Source: an uncultured Christensenellaceae bacterium | Lineage (GTDB): Bacteria; Bacillota; Clostridia; Christensenellales; Borkfalkiaceae | Reading direction: 5' to 3' | NCBI GenBank assembly: GCA_910587625.1 | Contig: CAJUMW010000005.1 | Span: 1-64,000, forward strand | Length of the DNA stretch: 64,000 bases | In this document: positions 1 through 8,161 of the stretch, piece by piece | Numbering within the stretch: the stretch's first letter is position 1 | Layout: every line of letters starts with the position of its first letter | The notes under the pieces: model-generated | What the model saw: only the letters and a program-made list of their open reading frames with translations | What the model was told of the DNA's origin: nothing | Database searches by the model: none | Position numbers and translations under genes: made by a program

Positions 1-5
1 GGCAC

Positions 6-53
6 AAAAAAACAAAGCCGACTTTCCATAAATGTGAAAAGTTCGACTTTGTT
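6..53 (-). terminator. Rho-independent terminator of the tRNA cluster
   Basis: Read on the minus strand, ACAAAGTCGAACTTT pairs with a near-complement ending GGCTTTGT (one bulge or mismatch region), and is followed by seven T. It lies just after tRNA-Glu and should end the three-tRNA transcript. Confidence 0.8.
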
Positions 54-59
54 ACCGAT

Positions 60-134
60 TGGTGACCCGTACGGGAATCGAACCCATGTTACCACCGTGA
101 AAGGGTGATGTCTTAACCGCTTGACCAACGGGCC
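60..134 (-). tRNA. tRNA-Glu (anticodon UUC)
   Basis: The minus strand folds as a cloverleaf. The acceptor stem GGCCCGT pairs with ACGGGTC, the anticodon arm is CACC-CTTTCAC-GGTG with anticodon TTC (complement of 99-101), the T arm contains GGTTCGATTCC, and the CCA end is encoded (complement of 60-62). It is the last of three tRNAs reading leftward. The T-loop and anticodon arm match tRNA-Glu of other bacteria closely. Confidence 0.97.
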
Positions 135-173
135 GTAAAATTTATTATAAAACGCATAATGCGGAAATATCTT

Positions 174-251
174 TGGTAGCGACGGGTGGATTCGAACCGC
201 CGACCTGCCGGGTATGAACCGGCCGCTATAGACCAACTAAGCTACGTCGCC
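174..251 (-). tRNA. tRNA-Met, elongator type (anticodon CAU)
   Basis: Cloverleaf on the minus strand with acceptor GGCGACG/CGTCGCT, anticodon stem GCCGG/CCGGC around loop TTCATAC (anticodon CAT, complement of 214-216), T arm with GGTTCGAATCC, and an encoded CCA. The anticodon stem lacks the three G-C pairs of an initiator and position 1 is paired, so this is the elongator. The loop resembles elongator tRNA-Met of Bacillus. A lysidine-modified tRNA-Ile2 also carries a CAU anticodon; I consider it less likely but cannot exclude it. Confidence 0.9.
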
Positions 252-279
252 ATAACCACCAAGACCGTATAAAAAAATT

Positions 280-357
<78 letters not shown>

Positions 358-379
358 ATTAATGCTATCAAGCTTTATT

Positions 380-408
380 ATTCTATAAGATTCTATAAAC
401 TTTGTCAA
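380..408 (-). promoter_or_regulatory. Sigma-A promoter of the tRNA cluster
   Basis: On the minus strand TTGACA (403-408), a 17-nt spacer and TAGAAT (380-385), about 15 nt before the predicted start of the initiator tRNA. Confidence 0.8.
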
Positions 409-446
409 CTGTTTTTGGGGGTATAAAAAAAATTTATTTTAATAAC

Positions 447-475
447 TTGCAAGCGAGATATTTATATGGTATAAT
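447..475 (+). promoter_or_regulatory. Sigma-A promoter directly in front of tilS
   Basis: TTGCAA (447-452), a 17-nt spacer and TATAAT (470-475). Transcription should begin near 482, one base before the tilS ATG at 483, leaving no room for a ribosome binding site. Confidence 0.75.
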
Positions 476-482
476 CTAATAT

Positions 483-1856
483 ATGGAAATTAATCTTGCC
501 AAATATAGAGAAATGAAAATCCTTGTCGCGGTTTCAGGCGGCATGGATTCTATGGCGCTTTTGCACTATCTCTATAACAATGCAGACAAGTTTAATATCA
601 AATTATCCGTGCTCAACTGTGACCACGGGATACGCGGTGAATCTTCAACGCGTGACAGCAAATTTGTTTCTGCCTGGTGTGTCGCTCATAAAATTCCCAT
701 TATAACTTTCGTATGGGACTGTAAGTGTTACAAAAGCGAAACGGCGGCGCGCAATTGGCGCAGAGAATGTTATTTAAAGGCGCTAAAACCTCAGGTGCTT
801 GCCGACGGAAGCAAATGGGAGGGAGCGGACGTTGTGGCTACGGCCCATCACTGCAACGATAACGCCGAAACCGTTCTTTTCAATATTTCGCGCGGAAGTT
901 CTGTCGCCGGACTTGTCGGTATTAACGACGTTGAAACAGACGACGGGCTTAAACTTATTCGTCCATTAATAACCGTAACCCGCGAGCAAATCGACGGCTA
1001 CATTAAAGAATATCAAATTCCCTATGTCGAGGACGAAACTAATTTTACCGACGACTACACTCGCAACAAAATAAGACATAGCGTTTTGCCTAATCTCGTA
1101 AAAGCTGTTCCCGAAGCTGTTGGAGGCATTTTACGCCTTTCGAGGCTTGCGGCAGACGACGAGGAGTATTTTGATAATTTAATTAAAAACCTGCGACTTA
1201 TAACAAAGACGCAGTTTGGTGCTTTTCTTTTGAGCTGTGACGAGAAAGTTGTTTTTAAGCGGGCGGCTGTCAGGGCTTTGAAGCTTTGCGGTGTTGATCG
1301 CGACTATACGTTTGAGCACGTTGAAAGGCTTTATAATTTGCAATTTTCCGAAACAGGTAAAAAATTTTGCTTTTTGTCTGTAACCGTTTATAAAGATGAA
1401 AAGGGGTTGGCTTTTTGTAAAAATACTTATCTGTCGGAAGAATTCCCGCCACAGAAATTTTTTGATTATTTGGGCAATAATTCGGGCATATATGGGGGGC
1501 AACCGCTGATTTTAGGCTCGAAACACGAAGTTTTCGACTATAAAAAAAGAAATTTACACCAAAATTTGCGGGAGTTGAAATTTGATATTTCCGCAATACC
1601 TAGGTCGAGTGTTATACGCACAATGAATAGTGGAGACAAATTCAAAAAATTCGGCGGCGGAACAAAGAATTTGGGGGACTTTTTTACAGATAAAAAAATA
1701 CCCGTTTATCTTCGTTCGCACATACCGGTAATTGCGGTTGGGGCGGATATATTGGCTGTTTTCGGGGTTGAAATATCCGAAAAAGTTAGAGTGGGCGACA
1801 ATACGGATAAAATAATGTACGCAGTGTCGGCGGACTATTTAAATATAATAAAATAA
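483..1856 (+). CDS. tilS: tRNA(Ile)-lysidine synthase TilS
   Basis: TilS converts C34 of the CAU-anticodon tRNA-Ile to lysidine with ATP and lysine, so that it reads AUA codons. The N-terminal PP-loop motif SGGMDS (about residues 19-24), the following histidine-rich segment THHCND-like AHHCNDNAET and the NKIRH motif are all present, and the 457-aa length is normal. The ATG at 483 lies 7 nt after a TATAAT box, so the message may be leaderless. An internal ATG at 513, just before the PP-loop strand, is the alternative start but has only a weak ribosome site. hpt follows closely, the arrangement usual in Firmicutes, but ftsH does not follow hpt here. Confidence 0.95.
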   Translation: MEINLAKYREMKILVAVSGGMDSMALLHYLYNNADKFNIKLSVLNCDHGIRGESSTRDSKFVSAWCVAHKIPIITFVWDCKCYKSETAARNWRRECYLKALKPQVLADGSKWEGADVVATAHHCNDNAETVLFNISRGSSVAGLVGINDVETDDGLKLIRPLITVTREQIDGYIKEYQIPYVEDETNFTDDYTRNKIRHSVLPNLVKAVPEAVGGILRLSRLAADDEEYFDNLIKNLRLITKTQFGAFLLSCDEKVVFKRAAVRALKLCGVDRDYTFEHVERLYNLQFSETGKKFCFLSVTVYKDEKGLAFCKNTYLSEEFPPQKFFDYLGNNSGIYGGQPLILGSKHEVFDYKKRNLHQNLRELKFDISAIPRSSVIRTMNSGDKFKKFGGGTKNLGDFFTDKKIPVYLRSHIPVIAVGADILAVFGVEISEKVRVGDNTDKIMYAVSADYLNIIK

Positions 1857-1877
1857 CATTTTTTACGGAGGCTAAAA

Positions 1878-2423
1878 ATGAGTATGCACCCAGATTGTGA
1901 GAGAATTTTACTCACGGAGGAACAGTTGAGAAGTCGCGTCAAGGAGATAGCTCTTGTCGTGGATAAGGAATATGAGGGCAAGCGCCCCTTGGTTGTCGGA
2001 ATATTAAAGGGCAGTATTATCTTCTATGCCGACTTTATAAGATTTTTATCAATGCCGATAGAACTTGATTTTATGGCGGTTTCAAGCTACGGTTCTGGTG
2101 CGGTATCCTCGGGTAAGCTCAACATCAAAAAAGATTTGGACAGAGACGTAAAGGGCAGAGACGTAATAATTGTCGAGGACATTATCGACAGCGGCTTTAC
2201 TCTTGCCAACCTTAAAGTTCTGCTCTTGGAGCGCGGCGCGGCTTCGGTTAAAATTGTTACGCTTTTAAATAAAGCCGAACGCAGAGAGTACGACATTGCA
2301 CCCGACCAAAATTGTTTTGACATAGAAAACGAGTTTGTAGTGGGATACGGTCTGGACTATAACGAGCAGTACCGTCATCTGCCCTACATAGGAATTTTAA
2401 AGCGCAGCGTTTACGAGAAGTAG
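1878..2423 (+). CDS. hpt: Hypoxanthine phosphoribosyltransferase
   Basis: Cytosolic purine salvage enzyme that makes IMP or GMP from hypoxanthine or guanine and PRPP. The 181-aa protein has the PRPP-binding motif VEDIIDSGFT (about residues 98-107) and the N-terminal LKGS loop. The start at 1878 is preceded by a strong ACGGAGG site. It follows tilS after 21 nt and is followed after 4 nt by an unknown gene, so the three probably share a transcript. Confidence 0.96.
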   Translation: MSMHPDCERILLTEEQLRSRVKEIALVVDKEYEGKRPLVVGILKGSIIFYADFIRFLSMPIELDFMAVSSYGSGAVSSGKLNIKKDLDRDVKGRDVIIVEDIIDSGFTLANLKVLLLERGAASVKIVTLLNKAERREYDIAPDQNCFDIENEFVVGYGLDYNEQYRHLPYIGILKRSVYEK

Positions 2424-2427
2424 TCTT

Positions 2428-3606
2428 ATGGAAAAGTTTCTTTTTGCCGACGGAAGTGAAATCTGTCTGTACGAGGACGGAAAAGTTTCAAAATTTCCGA
2501 GTAAATTTATAGAAAATTACAAAGCCAACGCCGAAAGTATCGAGCGTTCCAAAAGCTGGAAACACAGCGGAGAAGGCGCGCAATTTCGCGGCGATGTGCG
2601 TTTGAACGACGGCACAACGGTTTTTGAAAGTTCGATAAACGGACTTTTTATTGCCGACGAGGAAAAAGAAATTATATATTCTTTTGAGATAAATCAGACT
2701 TCGGGCATTTACAGAAAGAACCTTGCCGACGAAAAGGGCGGCGAAGCGCATATAATTACCTCCATTGACAGCTCTTTTAAAGACGGCAGCTTCGACGCTC
2801 GTTCGGGAATGTTGGCTCTGTCGGTGCAACGCAATTTCGTAAATTCGGACATTGCTATTTTCGACGTGGCAAAAGGTGACTATAAGACTGTAACCGACGG
2901 GGATACGCTTGACAGCGAACCGTTCATTTCACCCGATAACGCAAATATAATTTACTTTTCTTCGCGAGGAGTTGGCAGGGATTCAAACGGCAATTTTGCT
3001 TGCTTTTCCCCGTCGTCTATATATAGGCTCGATTTGGACGCGGTCGAAGCGGTAGAGATTAAATCCGACGAAAAATTTTCATACTTAAAGCCGGTGGAAT
3101 ACAACGGCAAACTCTACGCAATTAAAACTCCCGGTAAAGAAAAGGGAGAAAATCCGCTATTGGAAATAATTTTAATTCCCTTTCGCATAATTCAGGCTAT
3201 TGCAAACTTTGTCAACGTATTTGTCCGGGCGTTTACGGGCAAAAGCCTTGCTTCGGGCGGAAACAACCCGACAAAGGGCAGGGAATACGACAGTCGGCGC
3301 GAGTTCATTAAGGGAAATTTGATAAACGTTGAAAAAGAAATGCAAAAGAACCGTAAAAAAGGCGGTGACTTCGGCTTTATTCCGCTAAGTTGGCAGCTTA
3401 TAGAAGTGGAAAGCGGAAATGTTATAAAAAGCGGCATAGCCGATTACGATATAGCTCCCGACGGAACGATTATCTGTACAAACGGCAAGCATATTTTTGC
3501 AATCCGCGACGGTAAAACGCAAAAACTTTGCAATACGGAATGTTGCATTAAGGTTAGTTGCTATCACGCTTCACAAATAAAATCCGATTTATTCGATTTT
3601 AGTTAG
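2428..3606 (+). CDS. Hypothetical protein with beta-propeller-like repeats
   Basis: I do not recognise a characterised family. The 392-aa protein has segments of the form 'SPDNANIIYFSSRG' and 'IAPDGTIICTNGKHIFAI' that resemble TolB/WD40-type propeller blades. A hydrophobic or amphipathic stretch lies near residues 243-270 (LEIILIPFRIIQAIANFVN). No signal peptide is visible. It starts 4 nt after the hpt stop with a weak GAGAAG site inside the hpt end, so translational coupling is likely. Function unknown; possibly a peripheral membrane protein. Confidence 0.8.
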   Translation: MEKFLFADGSEICLYEDGKVSKFPSKFIENYKANAESIERSKSWKHSGEGAQFRGDVRLNDGTTVFESSINGLFIADEEKEIIYSFEINQTSGIYRKNLADEKGGEAHIITSIDSSFKDGSFDARSGMLALSVQRNFVNSDIAIFDVAKGDYKTVTDGDTLDSEPFISPDNANIIYFSSRGVGRDSNGNFACFSPSSIYRLDLDAVEAVEIKSDEKFSYLKPVEYNGKLYAIKTPGKEKGENPLLEIILIPFRIIQAIANFVNVFVRAFTGKSLASGGNNPTKGREYDSRREFIKGNLINVEKEMQKNRKKGGDFGFIPLSWQLIEVESGNVIKSGIADYDIAPDGTIICTNGKHIFAIRDGKTQKLCNTECCIKVSCYHASQIKSDLFDFS

Positions 3607-3615
3607 ATAATATTG

Positions 3616-3644
3616 TTGATATTAAATTTTTTTTGCGTTATACT
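3616..3644 (+). promoter_or_regulatory. Sigma-A promoter of the Wzz-like gene
   Basis: TTGATA (3616-3621), a 17-nt spacer, TATACT (3639-3644), about 30 nt before the ATG at 3674, which has an ACGGAG ribosome site. Confidence 0.75.
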
Positions 3645-3673
3645 AATAGTACATAATTTTTACGGAGAAGACG

Positions 3674-4969
3674 ATGCAGGAAGAAACAAAAGGCATAACT
3701 ATAGGCGATATTTTTAAAACTATTGCAGTAAAAAAATGGATAACATTGATAATTGCCGCCGTAATAGCGGTCGGCGTGATACTCTCTATTCAACTCGGTT
3801 ATAACCGTACGCAGGCAAGATATGTTACCGAGTTTGCTATTGTGCTGCCTGACGGATATACGGGTACGTCGGTCTACACTTATCCCGACGGTACGACCTT
3901 TCACTATACGGATATAATTTCCCGCAAAAATCTTTTGGCGGTTAAAAATTGCAATGAAGAGGAATTTAAGTCAATCGATATTGATAGAATTGTCGAAGAC
4001 GGCGATATGAATATCGAAAGGATTGTTGAAGCTGTAAGTGAAACTTCTCAAACAACCGAAGTTTATTACAGATTAAGCGTTTCAACCAAATACTTTCATG
4101 ATTACGGTAAAGCTCGCGCATTTTTGTCAAAGCTTGTAAATTATCCTATTGAATATCTCAGCACAATGAAAATTGACAGTGATGTGTTTTTGACTCTTTC
4201 AAAAGAAGCCGAGGACTATGAAAGTCAGATAGAACTTTTGATTTCGCAGCTTGAGTACATTAAAGCTCAATATGAAAATATTATAAAGATTAACGGCGGA
4301 AACTTTGTTGTAGACGGCAAGACGCTTTCCGCATACAACAATGAAGTTGTTGCATATTACAACATAAACAGATTAAATGCTTTGCTTGCCGACGTAAGAG
4401 ATAAAGGCATATTAAAAAACGAACAGTCAAGAAGCAACTACGTCATTAAAAAAGTAGACGTAAACAGGCAATTCGATATTGCCAGCGAAACGCTTACAAA
4501 TCTGCAAACGTCTATAGGTCAAGGCATCGTAGATGCGGCAACCATAAAGGCTCAGTCCGATTTGGTTGCAAATCTAAATCAGCGCATGCAGGATATAGAC
4601 AGGTTTATAATAAGTACCACAGTTGACGAAGAAGGCAACTATGAAAAAGAATATATCAATCCGCAATATGATAAAATTCAACATTTTACAGACACTTATG
4701 AGCGAGTTGTTGTAGTAGCTTATGAAAAAGCCTCAACCATTTCATTCAAAATAGCTAAAGTTTTAACTACCGAAGGCGGAATGGGCGTCACAACAAGCGT
4801 CTTGTTGGGTATTGTTGTCGGCGTAATTATTGCGTTAATTTCAGGATATATTATTGGAAGAATAACGCTAACAAAACGTGCGGAGGCTATTGAAAAAACA
4901 GGCAGTTCTCAACCGGTACAGCAAGAAACCGAGCAGCCCGTTGCAAGCGAAGAAAAAAATAATGAATAA
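3674..4969 (+). CDS. Wzz-like chain-length determinant / membrane protein with two flanking TM helices
   Basis: The 431-aa protein has an N-terminal transmembrane helix (about 19-40), a long extracytoplasmic region with heptad-like helices (about 165-320), and a second helix near 371-396 followed by a charged cytoplasmic tail. This is the topology of polysaccharide co-polymerases (Wzz/CpsC) that set polymer chain length. No C-terminal tyrosine kinase is attached, and no kinase, flippase or glycosyltransferase gene is nearby, so the family call rests mainly on architecture. It has its own promoter and ends overlapping the bioY start by 8 nt. Confidence 0.55.
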   Translation: MQEETKGITIGDIFKTIAVKKWITLIIAAVIAVGVILSIQLGYNRTQARYVTEFAIVLPDGYTGTSVYTYPDGTTFHYTDIISRKNLLAVKNCNEEEFKSIDIDRIVEDGDMNIERIVEAVSETSQTTEVYYRLSVSTKYFHDYGKARAFLSKLVNYPIEYLSTMKIDSDVFLTLSKEAEDYESQIELLISQLEYIKAQYENIIKINGGNFVVDGKTLSAYNNEVVAYYNINRLNALLADVRDKGILKNEQSRSNYVIKKVDVNRQFDIASETLTNLQTSIGQGIVDAATIKAQSDLVANLNQRMQDIDRFIISTTVDEEGNYEKEYINPQYDKIQHFTDTYERVVVVAYEKASTISFKIAKVLTTEGGMGVTTSVLLGIVVGVIIALISGYIIGRITLTKRAEAIEKTGSSQPVQQETEQPVASEEKNNE

Positions 4970-5555
4970 AACTAAAAGAAAGTTTTTGGCAGTCGATATA
5001 GCAGAGTGTTCTATATTTGTAGCGCTTATGGTTGCCGCCGCGTTTATAAAGCTTCCTCTTTTTCCGTTGGTGCCGCTTACCTTTCAGACTGTGGTAAGCG
5101 TGCTTTCCGGACTCTTGCTGGGCTGGAAAAAGGGTGCGGTAAGCATGTCGGTCTACTGCTTTATCGGACTTATAGGTATCCCCGTTTTTGCCGACGGCGG
5201 CGGAATATTTTACGTCTTAAAGCCGTCGTTCGGCTACATATTGGGCTTTGTCCTGTCTGCCGTCGTTGCCGGACTTATATCCGGCAGAAGCGGACTTCCG
5301 CTTTGGCGTTACATAATAGGCGCGCTTATAGCTTGTCTTGCAAACTATGCAATCGGCATTCCGTATTGTTTGATTGCGGCTAAATTGTTAAATGTAGACG
5401 ACCTTTTGGGGCTTTTTATTACGGGCAACCTTGTGTTTATACCAAAGGACGCGGCGCTTTGCATTATTGCGGCTGTGCTTGCCTGGCGCGTATTGCCGAT
5501 AATCGAAAGGCGCAATAAAAAAATCGGCGCAAAGGACGGCGATAAAACAAAATAA
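4962..5555 (+). CDS. bioY: BioY-family biotin ECF transporter S component
   Basis: BioY is the substrate-binding membrane subunit of energy-coupling-factor transporters and takes up biotin. The 197-aa protein is almost entirely hydrophobic with about six helices and shows the family's early FIKLPLFPLVPLTFQT segment and a glycine-rich 'GFVLSAVVAGL' helix. The ATG at 4962 is preferred over an upstream ATG at 4878 because it begins the conserved N-terminus; it overlaps the previous gene by 8 nt and its ribosome site is weak, suggesting coupling. The ECF energizing subunits are not in the window. No BirA operator is evident. Confidence 0.9.
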   Translation: MNKTKRKFLAVDIAECSIFVALMVAAAFIKLPLFPLVPLTFQTVVSVLSGLLLGWKKGAVSMSVYCFIGLIGIPVFADGGGIFYVLKPSFGYILGFVLSAVVAGLISGRSGLPLWRYIIGALIACLANYAIGIPYCLIAAKLLNVDDLLGLFITGNLVFIPKDAALCIIAAVLAWRVLPIIERRNKKIGAKDGDKTK

Positions 5556-5564
5556 TAGAGGTTA

Positions 5565-5596
5565 AACTGTTATAATTTGTTTTATAACAGTTTTCT
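5565..5596 (+). terminator. AT-rich stem-loop with T-run after bioY
   Basis: AACTGTTATAA and TTATAACAGTT form an 11-bp stem around a 6-nt loop, followed by TTCTT. It can end the bioY transcript. Being perfectly palindromic and just upstream of the alr -10 box, it might also bind a repressor. Confidence 0.55.
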
Positions 5597-5613
5597 TGAA
5601 TTAAGCGTATAAT
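5584..5613 (+). promoter_or_regulatory. Promoter directly in front of alr
   Basis: TATAAT at 5608-5613 ends 6 nt before the alr ATG (5620). The best -35 is ATAACA at 5584-5589 with an 18-nt spacer, inside the 3' arm of the preceding palindrome. Transcription should start at or next to the A of the ATG. Confidence 0.6.
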
Positions 5614-5619
5614 TTATGT

Positions 5620-6594
5620 ATGCAGAGAACTCTGTCGGTCATAGATTTACGCGCAATAAGGCAAAATGCATTAAAAATAAAAAGTATTTTAAACGGTAAA
5701 AAGTTTTTTGCAGTCGTCAAAGCCGACGCCTATGGGCACGGCGCCGAAGAGGTGGCAAGATATATCGAGGATATTGTCGACGGATTTTGCGTAGCAATAA
5801 TCGATGAGGGCGTTTCGCTTAGAGTTGCGGGGATTTCAAAGCCCATACTTGTCTTTGCACCGCCGCTCGATATGTCTGACGCGCTTAGGGCAATGCACTA
5901 TTCTCTTGACGTTACGGTATCTACAATAGAAAGCGCAAGGCTTTCAAAGGGCAATTTTTGCCATATTAAAGTCAATACGGGTATGAACCGTTCGGGTTGC
6001 AACCTCTCTTTTTTAAAGACATTGCTTGCAGAGCTTGATTTGCCTAATGTACGAGGCGTTTATTCTCATATGTACGCGCCCGAACGCTCGGCGGACAGTA
6101 AAAAGCAGTTGTCGCTATTCAACAGTGCGGAAGAAGTTGTAAAGTCAGCTTGCCCTCAGGCGTTTTCGCACTTTGCGGCAAGCGGCGGAATTTTGCGCGG
6201 CGGCGGTTTTTTAAAGGACGGGGCAAGATGCGGAATTCTTTTATACGGCTATGCTCCCACGGGTTTCGAGCGTGCGGGGTTTAAACCTGCGCTTAAAGTC
6301 TATGCAAAGCGAACGCAGGTAACAAACTTTATAGGCGGCGGTATAGGATATAACCGCGCTGAAAAAAATTACGGAAAGTTGTCCGTGTATCGCTTGGGAT
6401 ACGCCGACGGCTTTTCAAGAACAGTGCCTCTCGGGGAAAAAACTTTGTGTATGGACGCGTTTGTAAAGGACGGGGGCGGTGAAGACCTGCTTGTGTTTGC
6501 CGACGCGGACGAATACGCTCGGCGTGTGGGTACAATTTCTTACGAGGTGCTTTGCAACGTAACAAGGCGTTCGCAGCGCGTATATTTGAGATAA
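5620..6594 (+). CDS. alr: Alanine racemase (short form)
   Basis: PLP enzyme that makes D-alanine for peptidoglycan. The lysine that binds PLP sits in VVKADAYGHG (about residue 34). The catalytic tyrosine region RLGYADGF and the C-terminal TISYEVLCNVTRR are present. At 324 aa it is shorter than the usual 360-390. The trimming is mostly in the C-terminal beta domain, where the usual CMDQ...GD...L stretch is reduced to CMDAFVKDGGGEDLLVF. All recognisable catalytic parts remain, so I expect activity. No ribosome site precedes the ATG. It heads an operon that runs to pheA. Confidence 0.92.
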   Translation: MQRTLSVIDLRAIRQNALKIKSILNGKKFFAVVKADAYGHGAEEVARYIEDIVDGFCVAIIDEGVSLRVAGISKPILVFAPPLDMSDALRAMHYSLDVTVSTIESARLSKGNFCHIKVNTGMNRSGCNLSFLKTLLAELDLPNVRGVYSHMYAPERSADSKKQLSLFNSAEEVVKSACPQAFSHFAASGGILRGGGFLKDGARCGILLYGYAPTGFERAGFKPALKVYAKRTQVTNFIGGGIGYNRAEKNYGKLSVYRLGYADGFSRTVPLGEKTLCMDAFVKDGGGEDLLVFADADEYARRVGTISYEVLCNVTRRSQRVYLR

Positions 6595-6595
6595 T

Positions 6596-7135
6596 ATGAC
6601 TAAATCCGACCTTCGTTTAAAACTAAAAGAAGCAAGAAAAAATTTTAGTTCTGCCGACCGCGAGCGCGCCGACAGGCGAATATTTAATTTATTTTTCGAA
6701 AAGTTTATATGCGAGCAAAGCTATTTTATATACAACAGCTTTAATTTCGAGGCAGATACAAAACATATAATATCGCGCCTTGTTTTTCTCGGAAAGCAGG
6801 TTTTACTGCCCAGAGTCGAGGGTAAAAATATAATCCCCGTGCCGTATTCAACTACCAAAATAGGTGCGTTCGGCATAGAGGAACCGGAGGGACAAGCCTA
6901 TTCGGGGGACATAGACGTTGCTGTGGTTCCCTTGCTTGCAGTTAATTCCAAAGGTTACAGAACGGGTTACGGCGGAGGTTATTATGACAGATATCTTAAA
7001 AACTCCTCGGCATATAAAGTCGGGCTTGGCTATTTTTTTCAGATTGAAGAGTTTGAAAACGACGATTGGGACGTTAAACTTGATTGTCTTATAACCGAAA
7101 CGGGAATAATTTATTTTGACAGAGATAAAAAATGA
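6596..7135 (+). CDS. ygfA: 5-formyltetrahydrofolate cyclo-ligase
   Basis: Cytosolic ATP-dependent enzyme that returns 5-formyl-THF to 5,10-methenyl-THF in one-carbon metabolism. The family signature RTGYGGGYYDRYL (about residues 121-133) and the early basic KxxxR segment are clear, and 179 aa is the normal length. It starts 2 nt after the alr stop and its end overlaps rsmD by 4 nt (ATGA). Confidence 0.94.
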   Translation: MTKSDLRLKLKEARKNFSSADRERADRRIFNLFFEKFICEQSYFIYNSFNFEADTKHIISRLVFLGKQVLLPRVEGKNIIPVPYSTTKIGAFGIEEPEGQAYSGDIDVAVVPLLAVNSKGYRTGYGGGYYDRYLKNSSAYKVGLGYFFQIEEFENDDWDVKLDCLITETGIIYFDRDKK

Positions 7136-7671
7136 GAATTATAAGCGGAAAATACAGAGGGCTTAAACTTGCCGAGTTCGAGGGTGAGGACGTGCGTCCG
7201 ACTGCCGACAGGGTAAAAGAAAGCCTTTTTAATATACTTTACGGTCAAATTCCCTGCGCGCGCGTACTCGATTTGTTTTGCGGAAGCGGCAACCTCGGTA
7301 TTGAAAGTTTGTCACGCGGCGCGTCGTTTGTTCATTTCAACGACAAATCGGCGGCAAGCATAGGGCTTTTGAAAAAGAATTTGGCTAAATTGAAAGCCGA
7401 AAATTACGCAATTACCAACTACGATTTTTCGCGCTGTCTGTCTAACGCGGACAAGTTTGATATAATATTTATCGATCCGCCTTACAGGCTTTCGTCAGGT
7501 ATCGAGGCGCTTGAACTTATTTCAAAAAATAAACTGTTAAGCGAAGGCGGAATTGCTGTTTTTGAGCGCGACCGCGCGTTCGACAGCCAAATTTCGGGGC
7601 TTAAAAAGTTTGACGAGCGCAAGTACGGCAAAACGTTTTTAACGTTTTTTTGTGCCGAAGAGGAGGAGTAA
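7132..7671 (+). CDS. rsmD: 16S rRNA (guanine(966)-N(2))-methyltransferase RsmD
   Basis: SAM-dependent enzyme that modifies G966 of 16S rRNA. The N-terminus MRIISGKYRG, the motif RPTADRVKESLFNIL, the SAM-binding LDLFCGSGNLGIE and the catalytic IDPPY (about residues 118-122) are diagnostic. The ATG overlaps the previous stop as ATGA. It is followed by coaD, an adjacency common in Firmicutes. Confidence 0.96.
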   Translation: MRIISGKYRGLKLAEFEGEDVRPTADRVKESLFNILYGQIPCARVLDLFCGSGNLGIESLSRGASFVHFNDKSAASIGLLKKNLAKLKAENYAITNYDFSRCLSNADKFDIIFIDPPYRLSSGIEALELISKNKLLSEGGIAVFERDRAFDSQISGLKKFDERKYGKTFLTFFCAEEEE

Positions 7672-7672
7672 A

Positions 7673-8161
7673 ATGAAGAAGTGTGTTTTTTCGGGTACGT
7701 TCGACCCCCCCACGCGCGGACACGAACAAATTATAAAAACTTGCCTCGAAATATTTGACGAAGTGGTTGTAGCGCTTATGCTGAATCCGCAAAAGACCCC
7801 CTGCCTGAGCGAGGAAGAGCGCATATTTTTACTTAAAAAAATGTTTGAAAACGAAAACAGAGTCAAGGTTAAGGCTTTCAGCGGTGCGGCGGTAGACGTT
7901 TTGGAAAGCGAAAATACTCGCTTTTACGTTCGCGGCGTAAGAAATACCGTCGATTTCGAGTATGAAAACAGCGATTTTTTTGCAAGTAAAAAGTTAAAAG
8001 AGGACATTGTCGTCATATATATCCCGTGCGAGCAGGGCAATTTGCATATAAGTTCGTCGCTTATACGCAACTCTGCAAAGTTCAATAAGACGTATGACGA
8101 ATACATTCCAGAGGCGATAGCCGCGGATTTGAAAAAATTTTTGGAGAAAAGATATGTTTGA
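7673..8161 (+). CDS. coaD: Phosphopantetheine adenylyltransferase
   Basis: Fourth step of coenzyme A synthesis: 4'-phosphopantetheine plus ATP gives dephospho-CoA. The start at 7673 is chosen because of the GAGGAGGAG site just upstream and because it opens the conserved CVFSGTFDPPTRGH nucleotide-binding segment (with the family's T/HxGH motif as TRGH). The C-terminal ISSSLIRN motif is present. Length 162 aa is normal. It overlaps aroF by 8 nt. Confidence 0.96.
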   Translation: MKKCVFSGTFDPPTRGHEQIIKTCLEIFDEVVVALMLNPQKTPCLSEEERIFLLKKMFENENRVKVKAFSGAAVDVLESENTRFYVRGVRNTVDFEYENSDFFASKKLKEDIVVIYIPCEQGNLHISSSLIRNSAKFNKTYDEYIPEAIAADLKKFLEKRYV

